Shown: one piece after another, positions 8,321-17,773 of the stretch
Layout of the letters: the number at the start of each line of letters is the position of its first letter
Numbering within the stretch: the stretch's first letter is position 1
Assembly (NCBI GenBank): GCA_964410945.1
Contig: CAYPJE010000008.1
Coordinates: forward strand, 28,291-92,290
DNA length: 64,000 bases
Direction: 5' to 3'
DNA from: CAYPJE01 sp964410945
GTDB lineage: Bacteria; Fidelibacterota; Marinisomatia; Marinisomatales; TCS56
The notes under the pieces: generated by a model
Databases searched by the model: none
What the model was told of the DNA's origin: nothing
The model's input: the letters and a program-made list of their open reading frames with translations, nothing else
Made by a program: the position numbers and the translations under genes

Positions 8321-9589
8321 CTATTCCAGGGCAAACCTGATATTGCCATTCACATCGTCTACTTCACCGATCAATTCCCCGCCAGCATCAAAACGCAGAA
8401 TCTTCCAAGTGTAGTATTGAAAAGCCACCAGACCTGATTTTTCACCGTTGGGTACAACCTTAAGCGTCCCAATGTCAGGATAACTGGCACCAAGAAATAA
8501 TTCATCGGTTCCTGTAGCGGCTGTGATTTTGCGGGTTTCCCAAATATCGGTGGTATTATCGTGACCGGTATAAAAACAATCACCATTATTGGGGTTGACG
8601 CTGAGACTGAATACACTGAAATCTGTTCTCACCGTATCAATTGAATCATCGGGATTTATTTTTACCAGATTACTATCGCTACCCACCCAGCAAATTCCTT
8701 TGGATTGATCAATTTCCAAGGCCAACGGATTATTACCGATAAAATATGATTTAACCAGCACAGAACTACTGAGTGGCACTAACCCGCATCGATATACATT
8801 GCCATTCACCCCGGTAATCCAGATCACTGAGGTTGATTTTTCAACGGCAAAACCACTGCTGGTTTCTACTGTAAACGGTAATTCATAAGCACTGCCCTGT
8901 TCGGTTACATAATTGAAATTTATCAGGTAGGTGACCGAATCATCACGTGTGATAAGGTAAATCTGTTGTTCTTCGCGGTCGATGTCCAGACAGCGCGGTT
9001 TGCCAGATAATGTGAGTTCAGCCTTAACCGTATCAAGATTAAGGGACATGAAGTAGATGGCCTGGTTCCAGTAATCGGCGACAAAGGCTGTACCAACGGC
9101 CCTATCCACGGCGACTGCAATTGGTGAAACAAACAACTCATTCGCCAGTACCTGGCCGGCATCATATGATAACCTTGAGACAGAATAATTATAGTAATCG
9201 GCATACCAGATATTCCAGGGGCCGGGGATGATATCAACCGGATCGGATGTTGCACTGGAATCAAAGGTGGTAATTGCCTGCAGAGTATAAGTATATGGCT
9301 GGTCATAGATCAGGTTTGAATCGATCAACAAAGCTGTTCCGGCCGGAATCCATCTTTCGTCAGAATCCTCAAGTGGATTGGTGCGCACCAGGCGGTAGCC
9401 CAGCAGATTGTTGATATTCCATTCTTCCCAGGCCAGAGTAACTGTATTGCGATCGGTCATGATCGTACCTATGATCGGGGCGCCATTGGTTTCCTCATTC
9501 AACGGATCGAGGGGATTCAGACGGGCACGTTCCTCACACGAGGTGAAAAGCAGCAGGCTCAATAGCAATTTAATGCAATTACTTCGCAT
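8321..9589 (-). CDS. Lipoprotein with FN3-like and NHL-type beta-propeller
   Basis: A 422-residue predicted lipoprotein. The signal peptide ends in the lipobox 'LLLFTSC', followed by 'NPLDP', a motif I associate with lipoproteins of this bacterial group. Residues ~35-110 look like a fibronectin-III fold ('VTLAWEEWNINNLLGYRLVRT'). The rest is a set of short beta-rich repeats ('WYADYYNYSVSRLSYDAGQV', 'FVADYWNQAIY', 'ICWVGSDSNLVKI') like NHL/SMP-30 propeller blades. No catalytic motif is visible. It probably sits on the outer membrane as a binding or scaffold protein. Its start overlaps the preceding gene by 11 bp. Confidence 0.72.
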   Translation of the reverse strand: MRSNCIKLLLSLLLFTSCEERARLNPLDPLNEETNGAPIIGTIMTDRNTVTLAWEEWNINNLLGYRLVRTNPLEDSDERWIPAGTALLIDSNLIYDQPYTYTLQAITTFDSSATSDPVDIIPGPWNIWYADYYNYSVSRLSYDAGQVLANELFVSPIAVAVDRAVGTAFVADYWNQAIYFMSLNLDTVKAELTLSGKPRCLDIDREEQQIYLITRDDSVTYLINFNYVTEQGSAYELPFTVETSSGFAVEKSTSVIWITGVNGNVYRCGLVPLSSSVLVKSYFIGNNPLALEIDQSKGICWVGSDSNLVKINPDDSIDTVRTDFSVFSLSVNPNNGDCFYTGHDNTTDIWETRKITAATGTDELFLGASYPDIGTLKVVPNGEKSGLVAFQYYTWKILRFDAGGELIGEVDDVNGNIRFALE

Positions 9590-9953
9590 TCCGGCCCAGA
9601 AATGATCTTACCAGCAAAAGCAGACTTACCTGTGTTCCAGCGAATGATACCGCCGTACAAGTATCATATACCTCGGCTTTACGGTATAGTTCATCCATCT
9701 CATCAATACTGCCTGAGGACAGATAATTCTCATAATGTGTTTCGGCCTGCTGATAGAAATAATAGGTTGTCAACCCAAGTGCAACAGTCACCCCAGCCCG
9801 CACCAGTTGTTCTTTATTAATAGAAAAATCATGTACCTGAGCCCTGGTGACAATCAGGGTGTCACCTGGAACTGGTTCGATATCCTGACCGGACAAAACC
9901 GGTGTCAGCAGCAGGATTAAAACAAATACAGGCAGAAGGTAATTATTCATCAA
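9579..9953 (-). CDS. Small exported membrane-anchored protein, unknown
   Basis: A 124-residue protein I do not recognise. It has an N-terminal signal peptide ('YLLPVFVLILLLTPVLSGQ'), a short extracytoplasmic stretch, a hydrophobic helix ('LVRAGVTVALGLTTYYFYQQA'), a charged loop and a second helix near the C-terminus ('TQVSLLLLVRSFLG'). It is packed between two propeller lipoprotein genes with 11-bp overlaps on both sides, so it must be co-translated with them. The layout of signal peptide, helix, amphipathic loop and helix resembles the protein at 13910-14434. A role in the same envelope process is inference. Confidence 0.6.
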   Translation of the reverse strand: MMNNYLLPVFVLILLLTPVLSGQDIEPVPGDTLIVTRAQVHDFSINKEQLVRAGVTVALGLTTYYFYQQAETHYENYLSSGSIDEMDELYRKAEVYDTCTAVSFAGTQVSLLLLVRSFLGRNAK

Positions 9954-11034
9954 GTCCCTTCAAGCAATGCATGTATTTCTTGCGGTCAATAACCAGTAGT
10001 TTGTCAGCATTGATATGTATGGAACGAATGACATTCTCGAATTGGTATTTCCATCGTTCGTTCCCTGACTGAATATCTAATGCGGTTATTGCTCCCCTGG
10101 CATAAGGAACCAGCAGAACCCGATCGGTTATCAGCAAGGGGGCATCGATCAACCCGGTCCCTGAATATTCCCATATTAAATCACCTGTTCCAATATTGAT
10201 AGCGACAACTTTCCCGTTACCCAGGCCAATAAAGACAATATCACCGACCATTACCGGCTTTGAAAATACCGGTACTGCAAATTGCTTTTTGTATTTGACA
10301 TTCTTTTCCACATAATCATAGATAACAAGTTTTCCATCAGAATCACCAATCAGCAGTTTATCGTCACTGAAAGAATAAACATTATCATCGCCAATATCCA
10401 GGTCCTGCCGGTCAACCTGTTCCAGATCAGAATTATATACCAGCAAAGCGCCCGATTCTGTCAATATGAATAAATTTGACTGTATGGAGAACAGTCCAGG
10501 TAATAATTGGGCGCTGATTTTTTTCCGCTGAAGCACATCTCCCGTAAACCGATCTAATTTGACAATTTCTTTTTTCACCCTTAGAAAAATGAATTCTTCA
10601 TTGGCTGTAAGTGAATTAGGAACAACTGTCAGTTTTTTACGCCACAGTTTCTTGTGGGAATTGAAGTCATAGGCAACCAGCATCCGATCTTTCACCGCAC
10701 CGGTAATCAGATGTTGCTGATCGATGAAAGAGGATACGATCGGCTCACGGAAAGGCTGCCAGACATTGCCCTTAATATCCCCCTTATTCAAATCATAATA
10801 ATAAATCTCACCGCGGTATGATAATACCAGTTCGGTGCTGTCGTTATAATTTGTAACTCTGGTTGGTGGTGATATCAGTCGCTTCTCCCAGAGCAACTCC
10901 GGTTTTTTGATAAATGTATTACTGATTGATGGCTCGATAGGCGGATCAATAACATAACGCAAGCGGCCAACACAACTTGTAAGGATGATCGTACCAAAAA
11001 CTGCAATCAGGATAGAGTATTGTACTTTTTTCAT
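9943..11034 (-). CDS. PQQ-like beta-propeller lipoprotein (BamB-like)
   Basis: A predicted lipoprotein of 363 residues ('LTSC' lipobox about 22 residues in). The chosen ATG at 11034 begins 'MKKVQYS', 2 bp after the upstream stop codon; an earlier in-frame start at 11049 would overlap that gene. The mature part is a chain of beta-propeller blades with PQQ-repeat character: 'KLLVIDRKKYMHCL', 'GKVVAINIGTGDLIWEYSGTG', 'GAITALDIQSGNERWKYQF'. BamB has this fold and helps outer-membrane barrel assembly. The neighbouring barrel protein makes a similar role attractive but unproven. Confidence 0.75.
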   Translation of the reverse strand: MKKVQYSILIAVFGTIILTSCVGRLRYVIDPPIEPSISNTFIKKPELLWEKRLISPPTRVTNYNDSTELVLSYRGEIYYYDLNKGDIKGNVWQPFREPIVSSFIDQQHLITGAVKDRMLVAYDFNSHKKLWRKKLTVVPNSLTANEEFIFLRVKKEIVKLDRFTGDVLQRKKISAQLLPGLFSIQSNLFILTESGALLVYNSDLEQVDRQDLDIGDDNVYSFSDDKLLIGDSDGKLVIYDYVEKNVKYKKQFAVPVFSKPVMVGDIVFIGLGNGKVVAINIGTGDLIWEYSGTGLIDAPLLITDRVLLVPYARGAITALDIQSGNERWKYQFENVIRSIHINADKLLVIDRKKYMHCLKGLDE

Positions 11035-11036
11035 GC

Positions 11037-13829
11037 TCAATAATCCCATCCAAAGAAGAATTGCATAAACCAGCTTTCATCAACCGAATGGAAATCGGTC
11101 TTGCGGCCAATATCCAACCTCAGGACCAGACCACCCAGAAACAGACCCCGCAAACCTACGCCCATACTGCCGATCAATTCCGGCCGCTTCTGATCCCAGG
11201 CATTTCCGGCATCGAAGAAGAAAGCACCGTTTATTGGCGCAATTCCAATCCCGCCTTTCATGAAATTGAGGCTGAGGCTCCTAGCGAATGGGAAGCGTAA
11301 CTCCTGGTTGAACATGATGAATTTCCGGCCATAGATATCGCCGATCTGGTACCCCCGCAGACCCCAGCTGCCACCGATATAATAACGGCGAATATCTTTA
11401 CCGTCGTTGGCCCACAGCATTGTCCGTTGGGCCAGTGTGATTCTGGGATGAACCCTGAAATAACATCGTAAATCAAACAGTCCGGTAAAATTGTGAATCT
11501 GGTTGCGCTTGAAATCAAAGGTTGGTCCGAATGTAGCCCTGAAGCGCCAGCCATCGGCCGGACCGGTATACCACCAGAGTGAATTATCATGGATAAATGA
11601 TACAAAACTGGATAACAGGTAGGCCGACTCTTTCATTCCAAAATAATAGTCTTTCTCCGAGTACCAGACCGAACCACTGAGTTCAACCCTTCGAAATATA
11701 TCAAGGGGGTAATTGATACCAAAGCGCAATCCCATGCTGCGCTCGAAATAGAAAGATTCTGTGACATTATAGTAATCATCGGCAAAATGGAATATGCTCC
11801 AGGCCCGGTTGGCACGGTGTTTCAGATCAACCATTGTAATGGCAAAATTGAAACGATCCAGCAATTCACTGGTGGCACTGGCGGTATTAGTCAACAGAAA
11901 ATGGTAGTACCGGTTGCCAAGGATATCGGAAATGCTTAACTGGGCACCACCCAGCAGACCATAGATCGGATCGTAGGCCACAGCGGTTTGTGCCAGATCC
12001 AGACTGAATTCAAGTTTGTATGGTTGCCGCTTTTTCGATTTTGATATCTTCGTCCCCGGTGTCTTCCAGACTGGGGTCTGAAGTTGATTATCGACCTGAT
12101 AAGAGAACGAAGTACTGTCGTGTACCGGAAGTACCAACTGATGAATCTGAAAGCTGTATCCCTGGAATGTGGTGGCTAACAGGGTATCCGTATTTACCAG
12201 TGAGTAATCCTCGATTCCGGTATGATAATTACTTACCTGTGTCTGGATGACTTTTCCATTCGATTCCAATTCCGATACATCCAGCATCCATATATTGGCC
12301 GTGGCTGATTTATCGGTAGTAAAATAGATTCGATCAGGGTTGTCAGTCGACCAGACAGGCATACCATTGTTACCACTGTCGTAAGTGAGCTGTGATATCA
12401 TTCTGGTCGGCAGATCGTATAAAAACAGATTGTAACTGCCATCAACGGAAGCCTGCCCCCTGTCTGAACTGAAAACCAGTGCGTTATCCTCCGGACTAAA
12501 GCAGGGATCACGGTCGTCATAGATATCCCTGGTTAATGGAATGGCAATCTGCCGGTCTACTTCCCAGATATAAATATCCTTCTGTCCACTGAATTTCTGG
12601 GCGCTGAATACAATCCGTGAACCATCGTTACTCCAGCTTGGCGACCGGATACTGATAATATCAGGATGGCTGAAGGAATCGATCTCCTGCTCTTTATCCA
12701 GGTCGACCAGGCGGATAACATCCTGCCGGCCAGACTTGGTAACGTAAGCCAGGATACCATCATCACTGACCGCCAGACGGGTCTGGAGCACATGCATTGA
12801 TTCATAACCGGCCCGGCGCTCCCCTCTTACGACGACATTAGGTTTATCCTCTTCATCATCCAAACGTTGGCTGAAAATATCAGTATATCCATTTCTGGTG
12901 GATATAAAAACGAAATGATCGTTACCAGCATGATCGGAGTAATGGTATGGACTGGTATTGATTCCTCTGGATGTCAGTTTGCTGGATCCATTCGGAATGA
13001 TTTCATCATTTTCGAGCGCGGCGGCCATCTGTTTTTTTAAAGAGAGTTTCCAGTCCAAGGTTACATCCTGGTAATCCTTTCCCAGCACACCACTAATTAC
13101 CTGTTCAAAGGTTTCATACTGCCAATACTCCTCCATCATTCTCCTGATACTGGCACTACCATATTTTTCTTCTACATATTTAAGAAATGACTGACCTTCC
13201 TTATATAGCAGGAAACCGGCCCGGTACAGGGCTTCACTCTCCAACGGGAACAAATTATCATATAACAGGGCATCACGGATTACCATTTCTGCCTGCGAAT
13301 CCCAATTGACCGACCATAATTCCGCCAGTCCTTCAATGAACCAGAGCGGAAAATGCATCGATTCCCACAGGCCAAGATCGGCACTGACCCGTGCTATCTT
13401 GGCATGGGTAAATACATGTACCAGTTCATGGCGGATAACATGGCGGAAATCCCAGATATCACCGGTGAAAGGAATCACTACCCGCTTCTTGATATATTCA
13501 AAAAATCCGCCCACTCCCTCCGGGATGTGGTATGGCAGAATATTGGTCTGTTGAAAATGAATATGGGTGCTGTAAATGACCAGTGGAATATCACGGTTCA
13601 GCGTATAGTTGAATTTCTGTTCCAGCTCATCGTATGCCTGCTCGGCAAAGTATATCGCCGCCTGGGCTATTTCCTCCTCGCCTTCGTAATAATACAGGTT
13701 AAAATGATCCGATTCCAGGACCTGCCAGTTGAACTTGTCATACTGAATTTTATTGCGTCCGAAATAGAATTGAGCCGAAAGTGAACTGGATATGAGAAGT
13801 AAAATAATGAATTTCTGAAATTTAGACAT
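11037..13829 (-). CDS. Peptidase-MA-like zinc protease, TolB propeller, C-terminal barrel
   Basis: A 930-residue exported protein with three parts. After a signal peptide (to about residue 20) comes a gluzincin-type metallopeptidase domain. Its zinc motif is HELVH at 134-138, with a downstream 'WFIEGLAELWS' supplying the likely third ligand Glu. Residues ~270-580 contain TolB/PD40 propeller repeats ('SPSWSNDGSRIVFSAQ', 'DPCFSPEDNALVFSSDRG'). From ~610 to the end, alternating strands finishing '...MQFFFGWDY' resemble a BamA/Omp85-type surface-antigen barrel ('IGGSWGLRGYQIGD'). I know this protease-propeller-barrel layout from FCB-group bacteria, function uncharacterised. It starts a six-gene cluster. 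Confidence 0.8.
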   Translation of the reverse strand: MSKFQKFIILLLISSSLSAQFYFGRNKIQYDKFNWQVLESDHFNLYYYEGEEEIAQAAIYFAEQAYDELEQKFNYTLNRDIPLVIYSTHIHFQQTNILPYHIPEGVGGFFEYIKKRVVIPFTGDIWDFRHVIRHELVHVFTHAKIARVSADLGLWESMHFPLWFIEGLAELWSVNWDSQAEMVIRDALLYDNLFPLESEALYRAGFLLYKEGQSFLKYVEEKYGSASIRRMMEEYWQYETFEQVISGVLGKDYQDVTLDWKLSLKKQMAAALENDEIIPNGSSKLTSRGINTSPYHYSDHAGNDHFVFISTRNGYTDIFSQRLDDEEDKPNVVVRGERRAGYESMHVLQTRLAVSDDGILAYVTKSGRQDVIRLVDLDKEQEIDSFSHPDIISIRSPSWSNDGSRIVFSAQKFSGQKDIYIWEVDRQIAIPLTRDIYDDRDPCFSPEDNALVFSSDRGQASVDGSYNLFLYDLPTRMISQLTYDSGNNGMPVWSTDNPDRIYFTTDKSATANIWMLDVSELESNGKVIQTQVSNYHTGIEDYSLVNTDTLLATTFQGYSFQIHQLVLPVHDSTSFSYQVDNQLQTPVWKTPGTKISKSKKRQPYKLEFSLDLAQTAVAYDPIYGLLGGAQLSISDILGNRYYHFLLTNTASATSELLDRFNFAITMVDLKHRANRAWSIFHFADDYYNVTESFYFERSMGLRFGINYPLDIFRRVELSGSVWYSEKDYYFGMKESAYLLSSFVSFIHDNSLWWYTGPADGWRFRATFGPTFDFKRNQIHNFTGLFDLRCYFRVHPRITLAQRTMLWANDGKDIRRYYIGGSWGLRGYQIGDIYGRKFIMFNQELRFPFARSLSLNFMKGGIGIAPINGAFFFDAGNAWDQKRPELIGSMGVGLRGLFLGGLVLRLDIGRKTDFHSVDESWFMQFFFGWDY

Positions 13830-13909
13830 ATCGACCTACCGCATGTTTAACTATGCCTTAACCTATATTATTATCCAGTATCTAATATGTTTTCAAGGAA
13901 TAACAGTTG

Positions 13910-14434
13910 TTAAAACAAAGCCTTTACTACTACAAACGTAAGTCCAAATACGCCGGCCCCTGCCAGGCCGTTAAAAATTCGCAGTTGCCTGATTGATGTT
14001 TCATATTCTTTTATGTAAACGCTCTGGTAATTATCATTGTGCATAGCAACCTGGTTACGCCGCTCGACCGGTATCTTAACATCCCTGCGATAAGCCCAGT
14101 ATATCGGTAGACCTGCTACCGTCAAAAACTCAAGGGTTTTGCTCCGGTAAGGATAATCCGGAATAATTCCACTGGCTGAAACCAGGTATAATGAGCAGAA
14201 CTGGACACCCCCCAGTTTTAGCTGCCACGGCCTAACCTTGAAATCATCAATCGCATCATAGCGGGCCAAACGACGAATTGAATCATCAAATATAGTCGTC
14301 TCACCCAAATCCTGTGCCAATATTCCCGATGTGAGAATGATAATTACCAGGCCAAACCTGACAGTCAAGGTTTTACCGGTCAGCATCAATTTTCCAATCG
14401 ATTTAATCCGGTTTGAATATTGACAATTAATCAT
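13910..14434 (-). CDS. Exported membrane protein of unknown function
   Basis: A 174-residue protein without a recognisable family. It has an N-terminal signal or anchor ('VRFGLVIIILTSGILAQ'), a Tyr/Pro-containing middle with a hydrophobic segment around 75-90 and another around 100-112, and a C-terminal helix ('GLAGAGVFGLTFVVVKALF'). The true start may be the internal Met at residue 17 ('MLTGKTLTVRFG'), which would give a conventional signal peptide. It is separated from the 11037-13829 gene by 80 bp. Its build resembles the small protein at 9579-9953. Confidence 0.55.
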   Translation of the reverse strand: MINCQYSNRIKSIGKLMLTGKTLTVRFGLVIIILTSGILAQDLGETTIFDDSIRRLARYDAIDDFKVRPWQLKLGGVQFCSLYLVSASGIIPDYPYRSKTLEFLTVAGLPIYWAYRRDVKIPVERRNQVAMHNDNYQSVYIKEYETSIRQLRIFNGLAGAGVFGLTFVVVKALF

Positions 14435-14539
14435 GGCAAAAATATAATTAATCTTTTAACCAGTAACACTATAAAACAAGCCATCTATTCTCACTAAACA
14501 ATTGACTTAATCCGATATAACTGAAATATCTTATTCTGA

Positions 14540-15088
14540 CTAAGTGTCAGAATCACTGAAAACCTGGGCCTGAAAGGTGAAAAACTGTGCTTCCTTTTTC
14601 CAATCATCGCTACTCAGACCCGCTTTGATACACAAATGGGCAAGCGTTTGTTTCAGCGACCAACCCTGATCCGTTGCCACATGGGGCAAGAATACAGCGG
14701 AATGTCCCCATTTCTTGATAATTATTCCATCACGACCCAGAATAATATTCTTGTGGCTGTCGATTTTCCGGGCAGGGGTCAACAAAGATATTTCGATTTC
14801 CAGTTGAGGCAGCTCGGATTTACTAAGCGGTGGAAAACGCCAATCCCTGAAGGCAGCCTGAATCGATAAATGTCGGATAACTTCAGGAATTATCTGGTCG
14901 GTTTCCATCGTACCGATGCAGCCCCGCAATTCACCCATAATCCTGATGGTTACAAAGGCACCTTGCTTATAATTCAATGAACCGGGATATCCGGTGATTG
15001 ATCCGGTTTCCTGCTGGGTAATGTGATCTGCAATTGCATTTCTGGCAATCTCCAGCAGAAAATTTCTATCCGAAATATTTATAGACAT
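14540..15088 (-). CDS. AMMECR1 domain protein
   Basis: A 182-residue AMMECR1 family protein (AmmeMemoRadiSam system protein A). The hallmark 'GELRGCIGT' is present, with 'AAFRDWRFPPLSKSELPQLEIEISLLTP' and 'GWSLKQTLAHLCIKAGL' further along. In many genomes AMMECR1 is linked to a Memo-domain protein and a radical SAM enzyme. Neither is adjacent here, so this is a stand-alone copy. The molecular activity of the family is unsettled. Confidence 0.92.
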   Translation of the reverse strand: MSINISDRNFLLEIARNAIADHITQQETGSITGYPGSLNYKQGAFVTIRIMGELRGCIGTMETDQIIPEVIRHLSIQAAFRDWRFPPLSKSELPQLEIEISLLTPARKIDSHKNIILGRDGIIIKKWGHSAVFLPHVATDQGWSLKQTLAHLCIKAGLSSDDWKKEAQFFTFQAQVFSDSDT

Positions 15089-15229
15089 TCTATCATGTAG
15101 TTTAGAGGGGCTCCAAAATCAAATTATACCAATATATTGATCTGGCCGACAATTTCCATCAATTACCGTGGAATAAAATAAATAGCGGTTTGGTGGTATA
15201 AAAGAAAAATACGTTGAACTTCGGGCCGG

Positions 15230-17074
15230 TTATTCCAAGTTATCCGACAGAATCTTTGAGAGTGAATTAACCGTAAACGGCTTTGACAGGTAATCGGAAA
15301 AACCCTTTTTGAGCAGATCTTCCCGCATACCTTTCATGGCATGAGCAGTGACCGCAATCGCAGGTGTATTCTTGAATTGTTCCTTCTCGCGAACCTGCTT
15401 AAGAAATTCTATTCCATCCATCTCCTCCGACAGACTGATATCAATCAACATGCACAAGGGATTTATTTCTTCAATTTTTTCCAGTGCCGCCGGCCCCGAA
15501 TCGATCGCAACACATTCGTACCCAAGTTTCTTTAACAGGAATGAAATGTATTTGATATTGGCAGGATTATCCTCAAGGACTAATAGTTTAACCGGTTTAT
15601 CCACATTTAGCATGTTGGCCATATCGGAATCTAATATTATTTTTGGACTTATTACAGATTGTTCCTTTGCTTCTTTCCCATTTTCCCTCTCTGCTGGGAT
15701 TATAACCGTGAATGTACTGCCTTTGCTAAGTGTGCTGTCAATCTCGATTTTTCCATCCATTGCACTTATCAGCCGATGACTGATAGTTAACCCAAGCCCA
15801 ATTCCTTCGTAGCTTCTGCTGAAGCCTTCTTCAGCCTGTTTGAAAGCTGTAAATATATTCGGTAAAAATTCCTGATTAATACCAATACCTGTATCTATGA
15901 TTTTTACATGGTAATTGGATTCATAATATTCAGTAACAATCGAGATACTCCCGGCTTTGGTGAATTTGATGGCATTATTGAGGATATTACCCAGAACCTG
16001 CTGCATGCGAATTTCATCGACGTTAAATATAATATCAGGACACTGATAGTTTTCGATGACCGCCAATTCCTTCTCTTTCGCACTGACAGAAATCTCGCTT
16101 ACTGCCTGACGTACTAATCCATCAGCCTTCAACTTCTGGGAGTGCAGGGACATTTTTTTCCCTGACTCGATTCGGGAAATATCCAAAATATCATCCATCA
16201 GGCGGATCAACCTGGTAGTACCCTGGTTAATGATATCGACAAAATCTTTTTGTTCGTTGGTCAGGTTGTCCCCTATCGACATCTGCAGTAGATCGGTATA
16301 CCCCAGGATTACATTTAAAGGTGTCCGCACTTCATGCGACATAGTGGACAGAAAAACGCTTTTCAAACGGTCAGATACTTCCGCTCGTTCTTTTGCGGCC
16401 AGTAATTCCCGGCGGGCTCTTTTCAGATTGATAACGTACATACTTCCGACAAACTGTCGCCGGAAGAAAAACGCCAGGACAACCGAAGCGATATGGAAAA
16501 TCGCCAGAAGGATACTATCAATCAGCAGGTCGGGACGAATTGTCGATATAACGATCAGGCCAATAATTCCTGCGGTGTTAATAATGTATTGTTCCTGCCA
16601 GAACCGGTGGTAGAAAAAGGTGGCTATGAAAACAACCATGAAATTGGCAATCAGTACAATTGTATAAGCCGGACCCGTTGCTTCGAACAGCCAGTATTCG
16701 TAGGTCAGGAAAAGCAACAGTCCTGGTATCATTAAAATGAATAGTGGCCGATCCTTTGAAAAAACCTCTGGCGGTTTGAAGCGTGATTTGCTAAGAATGT
16801 AAACATTCAGTAATAATACAATAATCGTAATAACCCGTAATCGTGCATATAACAGGCCGGCATCCGGAAACAGAATGAAGTCGAATGGGATGAGAAAAGC
16901 CATAAAAAGGATGGCCAGCAACGAAAAATATTTTACATAAACCGGTTTATTGGATACTAACCATTGTCGATAAGAAGCTAATACATCATTACGGTCGGAA
17001 GCTGAGGAAAAAAACTTCTCCGGGGCTAATGAATCAATATCTTCGTCAATATTCGTCTGTTTGGATGGGCTCAT
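15230..17074 (-). CDS. Hybrid sensor histidine kinase with membrane domain
   Basis: A 614-residue hybrid kinase. The N-terminal ~210 residues hold about six hydrophobic helices and no recognised periplasmic domain, so sensing may occur within the membrane. A short coiled coil leads to HisKA with the phospho-acceptor His in 'STMSHEVRTPLN' (about 247). The ATPase domain shows 'NILNNAIKFT', 'DTGIGI' and 'GIGLGLTIS'. A C-terminal receiver domain carries the acceptor Asp in 'CMLIDISLSEEMDG' (about 546) and a conserved Lys in 'DYLSKPF'. It has no DNA-binding output and no adjacent response regulator, so its phosphorelay partner is elsewhere. Confidence 0.92.
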   Translation of the reverse strand: MSPSKQTNIDEDIDSLAPEKFFSSASDRNDVLASYRQWLVSNKPVYVKYFSLLAILFMAFLIPFDFILFPDAGLLYARLRVITIIVLLLNVYILSKSRFKPPEVFSKDRPLFILMIPGLLLFLTYEYWLFEATGPAYTIVLIANFMVVFIATFFYHRFWQEQYIINTAGIIGLIVISTIRPDLLIDSILLAIFHIASVVLAFFFRRQFVGSMYVINLKRARRELLAAKERAEVSDRLKSVFLSTMSHEVRTPLNVILGYTDLLQMSIGDNLTNEQKDFVDIINQGTTRLIRLMDDILDISRIESGKKMSLHSQKLKADGLVRQAVSEISVSAKEKELAVIENYQCPDIIFNVDEIRMQQVLGNILNNAIKFTKAGSISIVTEYYESNYHVKIIDTGIGINQEFLPNIFTAFKQAEEGFSRSYEGIGLGLTISHRLISAMDGKIEIDSTLSKGSTFTVIIPAERENGKEAKEQSVISPKIILDSDMANMLNVDKPVKLLVLEDNPANIKYISFLLKKLGYECVAIDSGPAALEKIEEINPLCMLIDISLSEEMDGIEFLKQVREKEQFKNTPAIAVTAHAMKGMREDLLKKGFSDYLSKPFTVNSLSKILSDNLE

Positions 17075-17183
17075 TAATCGGGCATCACGCTACTGACAAA
17101 GTTACATACGGATAAATTTATATCACAATTTCAATCTCCACCGTTAAAATTTTTTACTTATCGTGAAATTAAGGTGCCCAGAG

Positions 17184-17732
17184 CTATAGAATATAGATCA
17201 TAGCCGTCCCGTCAATCGATATAATCCCCTCGACATTCGTTTCCGCTGTGACATGGTATACTTTATCGCGAACCTTTTTAACGGAAATGATATCCATGCG
17301 ATGAACTATATCTTCACATTTTGTCACTAACTTGGGCATATTGATACTAAGAGTTGTGGGCCATACTTTCAATACTTCCGGTGCATAAGGATCATATTTA
17401 AGATCAAGTTTCTGACACATATAGACATAGAGCATTTTCTGCATGTGAACCAATACCGACAGAAATATCAGGTGGCTTGGACTTTTTGCCATCGAGCTCT
17501 TATATTTTCGTGAATAGACTGCCTCGATATAATTATCATCTACCCGGTATTCTTTGATATACAGGTTTTCCTCAACCCGCATATTGGGCATGACATTAAA
17601 AATTAACTGATTTGAGGTAGTTTCATTTATAACTGTGGTATCCTCAGCTAGCACTGGACATATATCAGTGTGCAAACTCCCATTTTTCAAGATGTCTTCA
17701 TTAAGGTCAATTCGTCCTGTAATATTTGACAT
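17184..17732 (-). CDS. Hypothetical protein, unknown family
   Basis: A 182-residue soluble protein preceded by a good GGAGGAG ribosome-binding site 3 bases before the ATG. There is no signal peptide. The C-terminal half alternates beta-strand-like segments ('ISVKKVRDKVYHVTAETNVEG') and ends in a short hydrophobic strand ('AMIYIL'). The strand pattern is faintly reminiscent of hot-dog-fold proteins, but I see no catalytic motif and would not name it. It lies between the hybrid kinase and a methyltransferase-like membrane protein. Confidence 0.55.
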   Translation of the reverse strand: MSNITGRIDLNEDILKNGSLHTDICPVLAEDTTVINETTSNQLIFNVMPNMRVEENLYIKEYRVDDNYIEAVYSRKYKSSMAKSPSHLIFLSVLVHMQKMLYVYMCQKLDLKYDPYAPEVLKVWPTTLSINMPKLVTKCEDIVHRMDIISVKKVRDKVYHVTAETNVEGIISIDGTAMIYIL

Positions 17733-17773
17733 GACTCCTCCATAGATTATATCATTATAGTTAATTGATTTTA

